From the NCBI RefSeq assembly GCF_002993975.1, contig NZ_POSO01000001.1, forward strand, positions 212,610 through 276,609: a DNA stretch of 64,000 nucleotides, read 5' to 3'. This document shows positions 42,118-52,260 of this stretch, in pieces (position 1 is the first letter of the stretch; each line of letters starts with the position of its first letter). This DNA is from Apilactobacillus micheneri (GTDB taxonomy: Bacteria; Bacillota; Bacilli; Lactobacillales; Lactobacillaceae). The notes beneath the pieces were generated by a model, which saw nothing but the letters and a program-made list of their open reading frames with translations, searched no databases and had not been told where the DNA came from. Made by a program: the position numbers and the translations under genes.

Positions 42118-43486
42118 ATTTAATATTATCCATTTCGACATTATCAAAGGCCCCATGAAATAATTTTCGATTATCATTACCAAATAAATGTTTAATTTCA
42201 AAATCTTTAATTTTAGCTTTCTTATTAATTGAATCAATATAAACAATCTTTTGAGCAATTGCATTGGGGCTTTGATTAGGATTAACATTAATCGTATCGC
42301 GAGGGATGGCTTTATATCCATCAACTGATTCCATCAAATTAAAAGTTCTAAGATCATAATTTATAATTTGGCTTTGCAATGCAAATCCAACATTAGTAGC
42401 TATTAAAATAACTAATAATAATCCATATATGAAATTTAGAATATGACTAATGGAACGTTGCCAACTGCTGTCTAACATATGACCAATTATAACTACGATA
42501 AAGAAAATAAAAATAAAATAAATTGGATATCCATATCTGGCTAGATAAATGGGTCTAAATAGTAATGAAACCAAAAGTCCAGTAATTGCGGTTAGCATAA
42601 AATCAGCCATCACAAAGGAAAATAATAAATTAAATTTTTTAGGCATTTGACGATAACTCCAAATAATTGGATAGATACATAAAAGCATCAAAACAATTGC
42701 TGCCCATAAATCAAACATTGTTTGCGTATTTAGATCCGTAAATAAATCAACCAGATCAGTTAAAACGGTTTCCCAATTCATTGGTGGAATCCAATAATTT
42801 TTAGCGACTGATTGCACTTGAAAGTAAGCAACAATGCCCCATGGTACAAACATCCCTATAAATAATCCAATTGATATTTTTAGAGAATGTGTATCATATT
42901 TTTGAAAAGCAAACTTAACAAAATATAGTACTAATAACCACCCTGCTGAAACTGCCGCAAAATAGTGTGTGTAAGAGGCCAATGAAGCAAAAATAACCGC
43001 TAGAATAATATGACCAGGTTTATGTGAATTATCATAATGTTGTAATTGATTTAATAGTAATGCTAACAATAATGCTGCTAGTGCATACATTCTAACTTGT
43101 GTTGCATAGTGCATGATACTAGGAGCCAAAAATAATCCTGCCCATTGAATTGCATTACCACCAGTCACATTTAAAGATTTAGCTGTTTTTCCTAAAACAA
43201 TAAAAGAAAGTAATGTAATTATATAGGAAAAAATACGAGCAAAAATTACTTTAATAAAAAGTGAACTAGTCCAGAAAGTAGTAATGCTTAAATAACATTT
43301 TAAAACTATGTAATAAAATGGTGGATGTACATCCATTGAATCAAGGTTAATAATATCAGTATAACTATGTTTTACTAACGCCATTGTAAAACTTTCATCT
43401 CGCCACAAAGTTGGATGCATAAAAAATACAGCATAAAGAATCGAGATTACAAACAGCCAAAATGTAATTTTGCCTTTTTTACTCAT
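42116..43486 (-). CDS. GT-C type membrane glycosyltransferase (PMT/ArnT-like)
   Basis: A 456-residue protein with many membrane helices. The first extracellular loop carries FMHPTLWRDESFTMAL, whose Asp-Glu pair matches the catalytic loop of GT39/GT83-like lipid-dependent glycosyltransferases, and DVHPPFYYIV is a second conserved segment. The C-terminal 80 residues form a soluble domain. Such proteins move a sugar from a lipid carrier to a wall polymer, lipid or protein; the acceptor is unknown. It stands alone, not in a polysaccharide cluster. Confidence 0.75.
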   Translation of the reverse strand: MSKKGKITFWLFVISILYAVFFMHPTLWRDESFTMALVKHSYTDIINLDSMDVHPPFYYIVLKCYLSITTFWTSSLFIKVIFARIFSYIITLLSFIVLGKTAKSLNVTGGNAIQWAGLFLAPSIMHYATQVRMYALAALLLALLLNQLQHYDNSHKPGHIILAVIFASLASYTHYFAAVSAGWLLVLYFVKFAFQKYDTHSLKISIGLFIGMFVPWGIVAYFQVQSVAKNYWIPPMNWETVLTDLVDLFTDLNTQTMFDLWAAIVLMLLCIYPIIWSYRQMPKKFNLLFSFVMADFMLTAITGLLVSLLFRPIYLARYGYPIYFIFIFFIVVIIGHMLDSSWQRSISHILNFIYGLLLVILIATNVGFALQSQIINYDLRTFNLMESVDGYKAIPRDTINVNPNQSPNAIAQKIVYIDSINKKAKIKDFEIKHLFGNDNRKLFHGAFDNVEMDNIK

Positions 43487-43535
43487 GTAGCTACTCCCTT
43501 CTTACCCAATAATATTATTATAATATATAAAAAAG

Positions 43536-43564
43536 TAAAGCAGACGAAAAATCGCCTGCTTTTA
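43536..43564 (-). terminator. Terminator after the SemiSWEET gene
   Basis: AAAGCAG-A-CGA pairs with TCG-C-CTGCTTT with one A-C mismatch, followed on the minus strand by a T-rich tail. Confidence 0.7.
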
Positions 43565-43580
43565 CAAATTATTTTTATTA

Positions 43581-43895
43581 TTAGTGAATGAAAATAGTTA
43601 CTAAAGTAACTAGTCCAAAAATAACCCCCGGCACATTAGAAATAACTAGTGGCCAATCACGATAAGTCTTAAACCAACCATATAATGTCCACAAAGTAGC
43701 ATTAATTGTAGCTACAAATGGTTGGATAGGACTAACTGGATTACCTGAGAGGTTTTGCATAATTTCAGGAATATATGCAATATACATTAGAGAAGAAGTC
43801 AAAATTGCAACTTTACTCATAAGTTTTAGATTTTTAATACGTTTATCTGAAACTTCTTTACGTTTATTCTTTGGTACATAATTATCAATCTTCAT
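43581..43895 (-). CDS. SemiSWEET-type sugar transporter (PQ-loop family)
   Basis: A 104-residue protein with a charged cytoplasmic N-terminus (about 25 residues) and three helices. LMYIAYIPEIMQNLSGNPVSPIQPFVATINATLWTLYGWFK and SNVPGVIFGLVTL match lactobacillal SemiSWEET proteins, which dimerise to transport sugars along gradients. The usual PQ of the loop reads PE. Substrate unknown. The gene has its own promoter with an operator-like repeat. Confidence 0.82.
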   Translation of the reverse strand: MKIDNYVPKNKRKEVSDKRIKNLKLMSKVAILTSSLMYIAYIPEIMQNLSGNPVSPIQPFVATINATLWTLYGWFKTYRDWPLVISNVPGVIFGLVTLVTIFIH

Positions 43896-43948
43896 ACAAA
43901 ATTCTCCTTTTGGCGAGAGCGAAAATTTGATAAAAATAAATTAACTTG

Positions 43949-43984
43949 TCTCGTTTAAAAGCATATGTTTATTATAACACGAGA
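43949..43984 (-). promoter_or_regulatory. SemiSWEET promoter with inverted-repeat arms
   Basis: A minus-strand TATAAT (43971-43976) is enclosed by perfectly matched arms TCTCGT (43949-43954) and ACGAGA (43979-43984). The -35 is weak. The arrangement resembles a repressor-controlled promoter; the regulator is unknown. Confidence 0.4.
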
Positions 43985-44027
43985 ATTATATCTATTTTAA
44001 ATAAAAAACACTAGCTAAAAATAATAT

Positions 44028-44056
44028 TTGACAAGTTTAAATTAAAATCTTATGAT
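44028..44056 (+). promoter_or_regulatory. Promoter of the brnQ T-box leader
   Basis: TTGACA (44028-44033) and TATGAT (44051-44056) are exactly 17 bases apart. Confidence 0.8.
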
Positions 44057-44062
44057 AATTTA

Positions 44063-44332
44063 TAAATAAACTAATTGCGATGAGAAAGTTGAGTAGCAAC
44101 GACGATTTTTGAAGCGAGCTTCGTTAGGTGCAAGGAAGCATTAATCTAATTGTGAAAATCCCTTTCGAGCAATGTACTTAAACGAGTGGATTAAAGTACA
44201 TGGGGTACACCCCTTACAGTGTCAGCGTATGATTGTACGTGGAGAAGTAGATTTTATTTAGTCTACAAATGTAAGGTGGTACCGTGTCACTAATGACGCC
44301 CTTAGTCCAGTAATGGATTAAGGGCGTTTTTT
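44063..44332 (+). ncRNA. T-box riboswitch, isoleucine (specifier ATC)
   Basis: The T-box sequence AAGGTGGTACCGTG (44273-44286) precedes a terminator ACGCCCTTAGTCC / GGATTAAGGGCGT with T6 (44296-44332). Stem I closes with GAAAG (44084-44088) / CTTTC (44162-44166). The AGTA element of the specifier loop is at 44092-44095. The 3' loop strand GAAAATCC puts ATC (44158-44160) one base before the stem, the same relative position as ACC in the T-box at 32564. ATC reads isoleucine, in line with the branched-chain carrier encoded downstream. Confidence 0.85.
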
Positions 44333-44456
44333 ATTTACTCATTTATACATATTTTTACAAAGGAGATGATGGTTTTGGATAGTCCGATTCAGATTTTACA
44401 TATAGCGATTCAATTCATAAGTAACCTATTTTTTAATATTTCGGAGGATTTTATTC

Positions 44457-45839
44457 ATGGAAGATTTAAACAAGAAACCATTATCTTTAAAACAATACTT
44501 AGTCGTTAGTTCATTATTATTTGCATTATTTTTCGGTGCGGGGAATTTAATTTTCCCATTACATCTAGGACAATTGTCTGGTGCTAATTGGTGGTTAGCA
44601 ATGCTAGGTTTTTTCTGTACCGCTGTTGTTTTACCACTACTATCGGTACTTGCAATTAGTGTTACTCACTCCAAGGGAGTTTATGATATTGGGAAACCAT
44701 TAGGAGGCGCCTTTGCATTAGTATTTATGGTGCTAATTCACGCTACTATTGGCCCCTTATTTGGGACTCCTAGAACTGCTACCGTTCCATTTAGTGTTGG
44801 TGTACAACCATTATTACCTGCTAAATATGGACATTTAGGACTCTTAGTATTTTCATTTTTATTCTTCTTAACTGCATTTTTACTTTCATATAAGGAATCT
44901 AGTATCATGAAAAGTATTGGTAAATTACTAAATCCAATTTTCTTATTATTACTATTTGCAGTTTTCTTATTAGGATTCCTTCATCCCATGGGAAGTGCAG
45001 CAACACAAGCTGCCACTACAGCTTATCAAAATGGATCATTCTTCAATGGATTTCTACAGGGTTACAACACTATGGACGCCCTTGCTGGGTTAGCATTTGG
45101 TGTTACTGTCGTAACTGCTGTTAATCAATTAGGTAAAAACAATCCTTTAAGTAATGCTAAAGTAACTGCTAAGGCTGGTTTAATTGCAGAAGGCTTAGTT
45201 GCTACTATTTATGTAGTATTAGTATGGTTAGGTGCTACTACTTTAAATAAATTCAAAGGATCAGCTGATGGTGGAACTGCCTTCAATCAATTGATGGGCT
45301 ATTATATGGGAAATGTCGGCCATGCTTTATTAGCAACTTTGTTAACACTAACTTGTTTAACCACTGCAATGGGATTAGTTGCCGCTTTTGCTCAAGATTT
45401 TCATAAACATTTTTCCTTTTTAAGTTATCGTCAATGGTTAGGTTTCATGTGTCTAACATCTTTTATGACAGCTAACTTTGGCTTGGATACTATTATTCAA
45501 TGGTCTACACCCATGTTAATGTTCTTATACCCATTCGCAATGGTATTAATCTTATTATCTGTATTTTCACCATTATTTAAACATGATTCCATTGTTTATT
45601 TATTTGTTGTATTGTTTACGACTGTGCCTGCTTTGATGGACATGATTTCATCTTTCCCACCAGTTGTTTCCAAAAGTGCTTTTGGTAATACCGTAACTAA
45701 TTTTCAACAAAGCTATCTTCCATTAGCATCCATTGGAATGGATTGGGTAGTTCCAGCAGTTGTTGGATTATTCATCGGATTGTTAGCACACTGTTTTAAA
45801 TGTATGAAAAATAATGTTACTCAAGAAGTTAAAGAGTAA
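44457..45839 (+). CDS. brnQ: Branched-chain amino acid carrier (LIVCS family)
   Basis: A 460-residue, 12-helix symporter. The start LSLKQYLVVSSLLFALFFGAGNLIFPLHLGQLSG and the PRTATVPFSVGVQP region are diagnostic for BrnQ, which imports leucine, isoleucine and valine. The ATG follows GGAGGA. The Ile T-box upstream makes expression respond to isoleucine limitation. A short out-of-frame ORF with its own AAGGAG overlaps the start (see findings). Confidence 0.93.
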   Translation: MEDLNKKPLSLKQYLVVSSLLFALFFGAGNLIFPLHLGQLSGANWWLAMLGFFCTAVVLPLLSVLAISVTHSKGVYDIGKPLGGAFALVFMVLIHATIGPLFGTPRTATVPFSVGVQPLLPAKYGHLGLLVFSFLFFLTAFLLSYKESSIMKSIGKLLNPIFLLLLFAVFLLGFLHPMGSAATQAATTAYQNGSFFNGFLQGYNTMDALAGLAFGVTVVTAVNQLGKNNPLSNAKVTAKAGLIAEGLVATIYVVLVWLGATTLNKFKGSADGGTAFNQLMGYYMGNVGHALLATLLTLTCLTTAMGLVAAFAQDFHKHFSFLSYRQWLGFMCLTSFMTANFGLDTIIQWSTPMLMFLYPFAMVLILLSVFSPLFKHDSIVYLFVVLFTTVPALMDMISSFPPVVSKSAFGNTVTNFQQSYLPLASIGMDWVVPAVVGLFIGLLAHCFKCMKNNVTQEVKE

Positions 45840-45872
45840 AAAAAGAAGCTATTAAAAAATAGCTTCTTTTTA
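45839..45872. terminator. Terminator between brnQ and the dehydrogenase
   Basis: AAAAGAAGCTATT (45841-45853) pairs with AATAGCTTCTTTT (45858-45870), with U-runs for both convergent genes. Confidence 0.88.
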
Positions 45873-45876
45873 GTCT

Positions 45877-46845
45877 TTAATAACCTTCAACAAGGTTAAC
45901 TAAATTTTTGTTTGGTTTTCCATCATTATTAAATGCTTGCATATTTTCATCTAAAATAGCTAATGATTCATCCATATACTCAGCATGCAATCCAGAAATA
46001 TGAGCAGTGATTAACACATTGTCCATCTTCCATAGTGGATTATCAGCGGGTAATGGTTCAGGATCAGTAACATCTAAAGCAGCTGAACCTAATTGTTGAT
46101 TATATAAAGCATCAACTAAATCATCAGTTACAGTACTTGGTCCACGACCAATACTGATAAACATTGGTTGATTATTCAAAGCATTGAAAAATTTTTCATT
46201 GTAATAATGGTAAGTACTATCGCTTAATGGTAATGCATTAATGATAAGATCAGCGTTTAAAACACGATCATCATTCATGACATTGTCCATACTAACGGTT
46301 TGTGCAAAACCATCAGCTGGATGTCCACTATGATTAACACCAATGGTTTCAGCACCAAAAGCATCTAATAGTTCAGCAATTCTGCCGCCAATATGACCAG
46401 TTCCAAATACAACCGCATGTTTACCATTAATCATCTTAGGCATTACATTTGGTTGATACCATGATCTCTTACGTGCAGATTCGTTAATTGCACGATAATT
46501 ACCTAAAATCATTCCAATAACAGTTTCTGAAATTGGTTCAGCATGAATACCACTAACCGTAGTTAAGTAAACATTCTTATCCTTTAGTTGATCCAATGGA
46601 TAATAATCAACGCCTGCAGATAAAGCTTGAATCCATTTTAATTGAGCATTATCACTATTTAAAATCTTATCTAAAAGTTCTTTGTTATAACCAACTAAAA
46701 TATCAATACTATCTAAGATATCTTTAGACAATGATTCATCTTCATAATAGATATTATCATTATCAAAATTTCCATTTTCTTTAAAATTAGTTTTAATTTT
46801 ATCAATATCAAAATTGGTGTTTGGTGCAGCAACTAAAATATTCAA
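45877..46845 (-). CDS. D-2-hydroxyacid dehydrogenase (NAD-dependent)
   Basis: A 322-residue member of the D-isomer 2-hydroxyacid dehydrogenases. The NAD loop is VFGTGHIGGRIAELL, and the catalytic set is the Arg in SIGRGPSTV, the Glu in DPEPLP and the His in ITAHISG. It is more like hydroxyacid/phosphoglycerate-type members than the D-lactate dehydrogenases, so substrate is open. The TTG start (MNILVAAPNT) is chosen because AAGGAGGGTGATAAA stands just before it. Confidence 0.83.
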   Translation of the reverse strand: MNILVAAPNTNFDIDKIKTNFKENGNFDNDNIYYEDESLSKDILDSIDILVGYNKELLDKILNSDNAQLKWIQALSAGVDYYPLDQLKDKNVYLTTVSGIHAEPISETVIGMILGNYRAINESARKRSWYQPNVMPKMINGKHAVVFGTGHIGGRIAELLDAFGAETIGVNHSGHPADGFAQTVSMDNVMNDDRVLNADLIINALPLSDSTYHYYNEKFFNALNNQPMFISIGRGPSTVTDDLVDALYNQQLGSAALDVTDPEPLPADNPLWKMDNVLITAHISGLHAEYMDESLAILDENMQAFNNDGKPNKNLVNLVEGY

Positions 46846-46903
46846 TTTATCACCCTCCTTATATAATATATAAGTAAAAATGAATAAATACAATTATTTA
46901 ATG

Positions 46904-47467
46904 CTACTTCTTATTTACATCCCTCATATTAAAGTCTGCTTTTCTAACATAATCTTGAATACCATGACCCAAATAAAAATGAAGTTTATCAGGATAAATT
47001 TTTAGTTTATATGGATAATATTGATGTTTTGAAACCATTTGATGTTGATCATTCAACTCATATTGAACACCACGGAATTGATAAGTATATCCACCTAAAT
47101 ATCTATATTCAATGTTTTTAACACCTTCAGCGGGTTCTTTTTCATAAAGGTTATCATCATCGTCTTTGTACATATAATTCCCAGAGCTCTTATAATTGTC
47201 GTATGTTATATATGCTTTAGTATCTCTACCATTATAGTACCAAGTTCCATGAACTCTCTTAGGTGTTCCTTTATACCATTTATTAACAACTGGTTTAAAA
47301 GTACGTTTCTTTGATTGCTTATGCGTTTTGTTTTTCTTATTAATCACTTTATGTACTCGTTTATGATGATTAGCATTAGCTGAAACATTATTATTACCGG
47401 TAGTTCCAACAAACAATAAAGTACTAGCAGTAACTAATGAAATTGAAATTATTTTTTTAAATTTCAT
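46904..47467 (-). CDS. Secreted protein of unknown function, 187 residues
   Basis: Signal peptide of about 32 residues (ending NVSANA), then a Lys/His-rich basic stretch (HHKRVHKVINKKNKTHKQSKKRTFK), then a C-terminal domain beginning VNKWYKGTPKRVHGTWYYNGRD. The WxKGTPKxxxGTW pattern recurs in many small exported proteins of lactobacilli, of unknown function. The basic stretch may bind anionic wall polymers (inference). The ATG follows AAGGAG. Confidence 0.72.
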   Translation of the reverse strand: MKFKKIISISLVTASTLLFVGTTGNNNVSANANHHKRVHKVINKKNKTHKQSKKRTFKPVVNKWYKGTPKRVHGTWYYNGRDTKAYITYDNYKSSGNYMYKDDDDNLYEKEPAEGVKNIEYRYLGGYTYQFRGVQYELNDQHQMVSKHQYYPYKLKIYPDKLHFYLGHGIQDYVRKADFNMRDVNKK

Positions 47468-47611
47468 AAACTTATCTCCTTATTAATTAATAAACTACAT
47501 ATTATAAATTAACACAAATTAATTTGTTAATAAAATATGTATATACTTTCAATAAAATAAAATTTCTTTTACAATTAACTATAAATATTAACACGATTAA
47601 TGAGGGATAAG

Positions 47612-48397
47612 ATGAATAATAAAAGACTTTTAGATGTTAAAAATGGTTATAATTTCAGAGAATTAGGTGGCTACCCTACTAAAGATGGCAGAACTATCAA
47701 ATGGAATAAATTAATTCGTTCCGGTGAATTATCGGAATTATCCAAAGCAGATCAAGAATATTTAACTAACTATGGAGTTAAATATGATGTTGATTTACGT
47801 TCAGATTTAGAACGTAAAAATGCCGCAGATAAAATGCTTCCTAAAACTACTTTTATTCCTAACCCTGTCTTCAATACTGGCCATGACAAAACAGATGAAG
47901 AATATGCTAAACAATATAGTATTAACCCAAATTTAGGTACTGAAAATATGATTTTGTCTTATCAAAGTATGGTTACAGAAGAAAGTGCCAAAAAGGCCTT
48001 CAGAAACTTATTTGATACTTTACTTAAAAACAATCAAGATAAATCTTCTGTTCTATTTCATTGTGCCCAAGGTAAGGATCGAACCGGGCTATCAGCTGCA
48101 TTTATCCTATTTGCTTTAGGAGTCAGCGAAAATGACATTAGACAAGATTACCTAATCTCTAAAGAACAAATGAAACCATATGTCCAATTAAAGATTAATG
48201 AATATTCAAAATATGGTATGAATGATATATTAAAAAATAATTTATCGAATCTATATAGTGTTGATGAAAAATATTTTGATGCCGCAATGGATATGATCAA
48301 AAAAGAATATGGTAATATTGATAATTTCTTACACGAATTTATTGGACTTTCAGATCAAGAAATTACAAAATTAAGAGATATTTATTTAACAGATTAA
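47612..48397 (+). CDS. Tyrosine/lipid-type protein phosphatase (Y_phosphatase3)
   Basis: A 261-residue phosphatase with the signature HCAQGKDRTG (C151, R157) and the N-terminal NFRELGGYPTKDGRTI typical of the Y_phosphatase3 family (PF13350-like). Members remove phosphate from tyrosine or phosphoinositide-like substrates; the substrate here is unknown. The ATG at 47612 is preferred: GAGGGA lies just upstream, inside a longer frame that begins four codons earlier. It is followed 19 bases later by an alpha/beta hydrolase gene. Confidence 0.87.
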   Translation: MNNKRLLDVKNGYNFRELGGYPTKDGRTIKWNKLIRSGELSELSKADQEYLTNYGVKYDVDLRSDLERKNAADKMLPKTTFIPNPVFNTGHDKTDEEYAKQYSINPNLGTENMILSYQSMVTEESAKKAFRNLFDTLLKNNQDKSSVLFHCAQGKDRTGLSAAFILFALGVSENDIRQDYLISKEQMKPYVQLKINEYSKYGMNDILKNNLSNLYSVDEKYFDAAMDMIKKEYGNIDNFLHEFIGLSDQEITKLRDIYLTD

Positions 48398-48416
48398 CCA
48401 ATAAGGAGGAATAATA

Positions 48417-49352
48417 ATGAGTTTAAAAAAAGCTGCTGCTACAATTGGTATGTTATCGGCAACCGTTGGTGTTGGTGTTTTTACTTTCAGTGAATATTTA
48501 TTTAAATTAGGCATGAGTCGTAAGGATACAGAACCAGTTCCTCAAAATAATCAATTAAAATTTGCTTATGAATATTATCGATATGTAGACTGGTTTCATG
48601 CAATTCCAAAAGATGAATGGATTTTGCATGAAGAAGAAACTGGTGAAAAAATGGTTGCATCATATATACCAGCTGCTGTTCCTACTAAAAAAACAATTAT
48701 TATGGCTCATGGTGTTGGTTGTAATCGTGAAACCATGGCTAATTTTATGAAGTTATATCATGATCTAGGATTTAACGTATTAGCACCTGATGACCGTGCA
48801 CACGGTGATAGTGATGGTAAATATGTCAGCTATGGATGGACTGATCGAATCGATTATAAACGTTGGATCAATATGGTTTTATATAAAGTAGGCTTGGATT
48901 CTGAAATCTTAATGTTTGGTATTAGTATGGGTGCTGGAATTGTAACCATGCTTAGTGGTGAAAAATTGCCAAAACAAGTTAAAGCTATGATTGCAGACTG
49001 TGGTTATACTAATGTAGGTGATGAATTCAATTATCTATTAAAAGAAAGATTCCATCTACCTCCTTATCCATTTGAACCATTAGTTAGTGCTATTAATTGG
49101 CATCGTGTAGGTTATCGTCTGCATAATGCTTCTTGTACTGATGCATTGAAGAAAAATACACTACCAACACTATTTATCCATGGTGGTAGTGATATTTACG
49201 TTCCTTCTTATATGTCATGCATTAATTACAATGCTTCAAAAGGACCTAAACAATTGTGGATTGTACCTAATGCTGGTCACGAAGAAAGTTTTTGGAAAAA
49301 TCCAGTTGCTTATAAGGAAAAAGTTAAAGAATTTGTTAAAACTTATATGTAA
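48417..49352 (+). CDS. Alpha/beta hydrolase with N-terminal membrane segment
   Basis: A 311-residue serine hydrolase. A hydrophobic N-terminus (AAATIGMLSATVGVGVFTFSEYLF) looks like a signal anchor. The fold motifs follow: MAHGVGCNRETM, the nucleophile elbow GISMGAG, the acid in HGGSDIYVP and the His in NAGHEESF. The family includes esterases and peptidases; no specific activity can be assigned. AAGGAGG precedes the ATG, and it shares an operon with the phosphatase. Confidence 0.8.
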   Translation: MSLKKAAATIGMLSATVGVGVFTFSEYLFKLGMSRKDTEPVPQNNQLKFAYEYYRYVDWFHAIPKDEWILHEEETGEKMVASYIPAAVPTKKTIIMAHGVGCNRETMANFMKLYHDLGFNVLAPDDRAHGDSDGKYVSYGWTDRIDYKRWINMVLYKVGLDSEILMFGISMGAGIVTMLSGEKLPKQVKAMIADCGYTNVGDEFNYLLKERFHLPPYPFEPLVSAINWHRVGYRLHNASCTDALKKNTLPTLFIHGGSDIYVPSYMSCINYNASKGPKQLWIVPNAGHEESFWKNPVAYKEKVKEFVKTYM

Positions 49353-49354
49353 TA

Positions 49355-49387
49355 AAAGCTAGAATTATATGTTCTAGGCCTTTTTTT
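49355..49387. terminator. Terminator between hydrolase and purB
   Basis: CTAGAA pairs with TTCTAG around a short loop, followed by T7 on the plus strand; the convergent purB ends immediately after. Confidence 0.6.
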
Positions 49388-49388
49388 A

Positions 49389-50684
49389 TTACATCAATCC
49401 AATACGTTTAAAAATGTCATCCACTCGACGAATATGATAATGATAATCAAAAGCATCTTCGATATCAGAGGTAGACAAATGTTCTCTGATTGTTTCATTA
49501 TTTTCAACTAACGGTTTAAATTGTTTATCTTCATCCCATGAAATAGCAGTTAATGGTTGTACCAAATCATAAGCACTTTCACGTGACATCCCTGCATCAA
49601 TTAATTTAAGCATTACTCTTTGTGAATAAATCAATCCATTAGTAGCATTTAAATTTTTCTTCATTTTGTCTGGAAATACATCTAAATCCTCAACAATCTT
49701 ATTAAAACGATGCAACATATAATCCAATAAAATTGTAGTATCTGGTAGGATAATCCTTTCAGCAGATGAATGTGAAATATCTCTTTCATGCCATAATGGA
49801 ATATCTTCATAAGCAGTCATAATATGTCCACGAACAACCCTTGCCAATCCACATATATTTTCAGAACCGATTGGATTTCTTTTATGAGGCATTGCGGAAG
49901 AGCCCTTTTGACCCTTAGCAAAATGTTCTTCCACTTCATGAATTTCCGATCTTTGTAAACTACGAACTTCAGTTGCAAACTCTTCAAGACTAGTAGCAAT
50001 CAAGCCTAAACATGCAATGTAATCAGCATGTAAATCACGAGGTAAAATTTGACTAGTAATTTCTTGTGGACGAATCCCTAACTTATTACATACATACTTT
50101 TCAACAAATGGATCTACATTCGCAAATGTTCCAACCGCTCCAGAAATCTTACCTGCTTCAACCTCATTTGCAGCCATCTCAAAACGTTTCATATTACGTT
50201 TCATTTCTGAATACCACCGAGCGATTTTTAAACCAAAGGTAGTTGGTTCAGCTTGGACCCCATGAGTACGTCCCATCATGACAGTATCTTTATATTTAAG
50301 TGCTTTTTTAGCAATAGTATTCGTTAATTCTTCAAGATCTTGTTTTAAAATTTTATTAGCTTGTTTTAATCGATATCCTTGCGCCGTGTCCACTACATCG
50401 GTACTAGTCATACCAAAATGAATCCATTTCTTTTCTGGTCCTAATGATTTTGAAACATCACGAGTAAATGCAACTACATCATGATGAGTAACTGCTTCAA
50501 TTTTAGCAATTTCTTTTTCATCAAATGTAGCATTTTCGCGAATTTTTCTTACATCGTCTTCTGGAACTTCGCCCAATTTAGCCCAGGCTTCATCAACGGC
50601 AATTTCTACTTCTAACCACGAAGCATATTGATTATGCTTAGACCAAACTGATCCCATTTCTTCTCTTGTATAACGATCAATCAT
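49389..50684 (-). CDS. purB: Adenylosuccinate lyase
   Basis: Acts twice in purine synthesis: SAICAR cleavage and AMP formation from adenylosuccinate. The 431-residue protein begins MIDRYTREEMGSVWSKHNQY and contains the family signature GSSAMPHKRNP and the catalytic GRTHGVQAEPTTFG region. AAGGAGTTGTCATTA places the start at this ATG. It is divergent from purA, so both AMP branch enzymes are adjacent and face away from one regulatory region. Confidence 0.95.
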   Translation of the reverse strand: MIDRYTREEMGSVWSKHNQYASWLEVEIAVDEAWAKLGEVPEDDVRKIRENATFDEKEIAKIEAVTHHDVVAFTRDVSKSLGPEKKWIHFGMTSTDVVDTAQGYRLKQANKILKQDLEELTNTIAKKALKYKDTVMMGRTHGVQAEPTTFGLKIARWYSEMKRNMKRFEMAANEVEAGKISGAVGTFANVDPFVEKYVCNKLGIRPQEITSQILPRDLHADYIACLGLIATSLEEFATEVRSLQRSEIHEVEEHFAKGQKGSSAMPHKRNPIGSENICGLARVVRGHIMTAYEDIPLWHERDISHSSAERIILPDTTILLDYMLHRFNKIVEDLDVFPDKMKKNLNATNGLIYSQRVMLKLIDAGMSRESAYDLVQPLTAISWDEDKQFKPLVENNETIREHLSTSDIEDAFDYHYHIRRVDDIFKRIGLM

Positions 50685-50732
50685 TAATGACAACTCCTTA
50701 ATCAAAATCATTTAATATATACATTTTAGCAT

Positions 50733-50834
50733 ATATAGTTCGTGTTTTCATATCATCTTTTATATTTTATATTAATTATTATCCTTTAAATTACAAAAAG
50801 CGAAATATTTTATGATATTTAAGCGATATAGTTC
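50733..50834. promoter_or_regulatory. purB-purA intergenic repeats, possible PurR sites
   Basis: The 9-base sequence ATATAGTTC occurs twice in direct orientation, at 50733-50741 and 50826-50834. On the minus strand both read GAACTATAT; the first is part of CACGAACTATAT, which resembles a PurBox core (CGAAC), with two mismatches. Divergent purB and purA would be co-regulated if these bind PurR. The -10 and -35 boxes here are not clear to me. Confidence 0.4.
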
Positions 50835-50927
50835 TTGATTTATTTTTAGAAACTGTTAGAATTTTTCCTTGGAGTGTTCTTTTAATACTCTAGTTAAATT
50901 AGAAACTATAAAACTAACTATACTTAA

Positions 50928-52244
<1,317 letters not shown>

Positions 52245-52260
52245 AGTGAGGTAAAAAGAT

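Noticed and set aside
42049-42324. 91-codon minus-strand frame overlapping the GT-C gene end
   Set aside because: It is an out-of-frame shadow rich in Ile/Leu/Lys from AT-rich sequence, without an SD.
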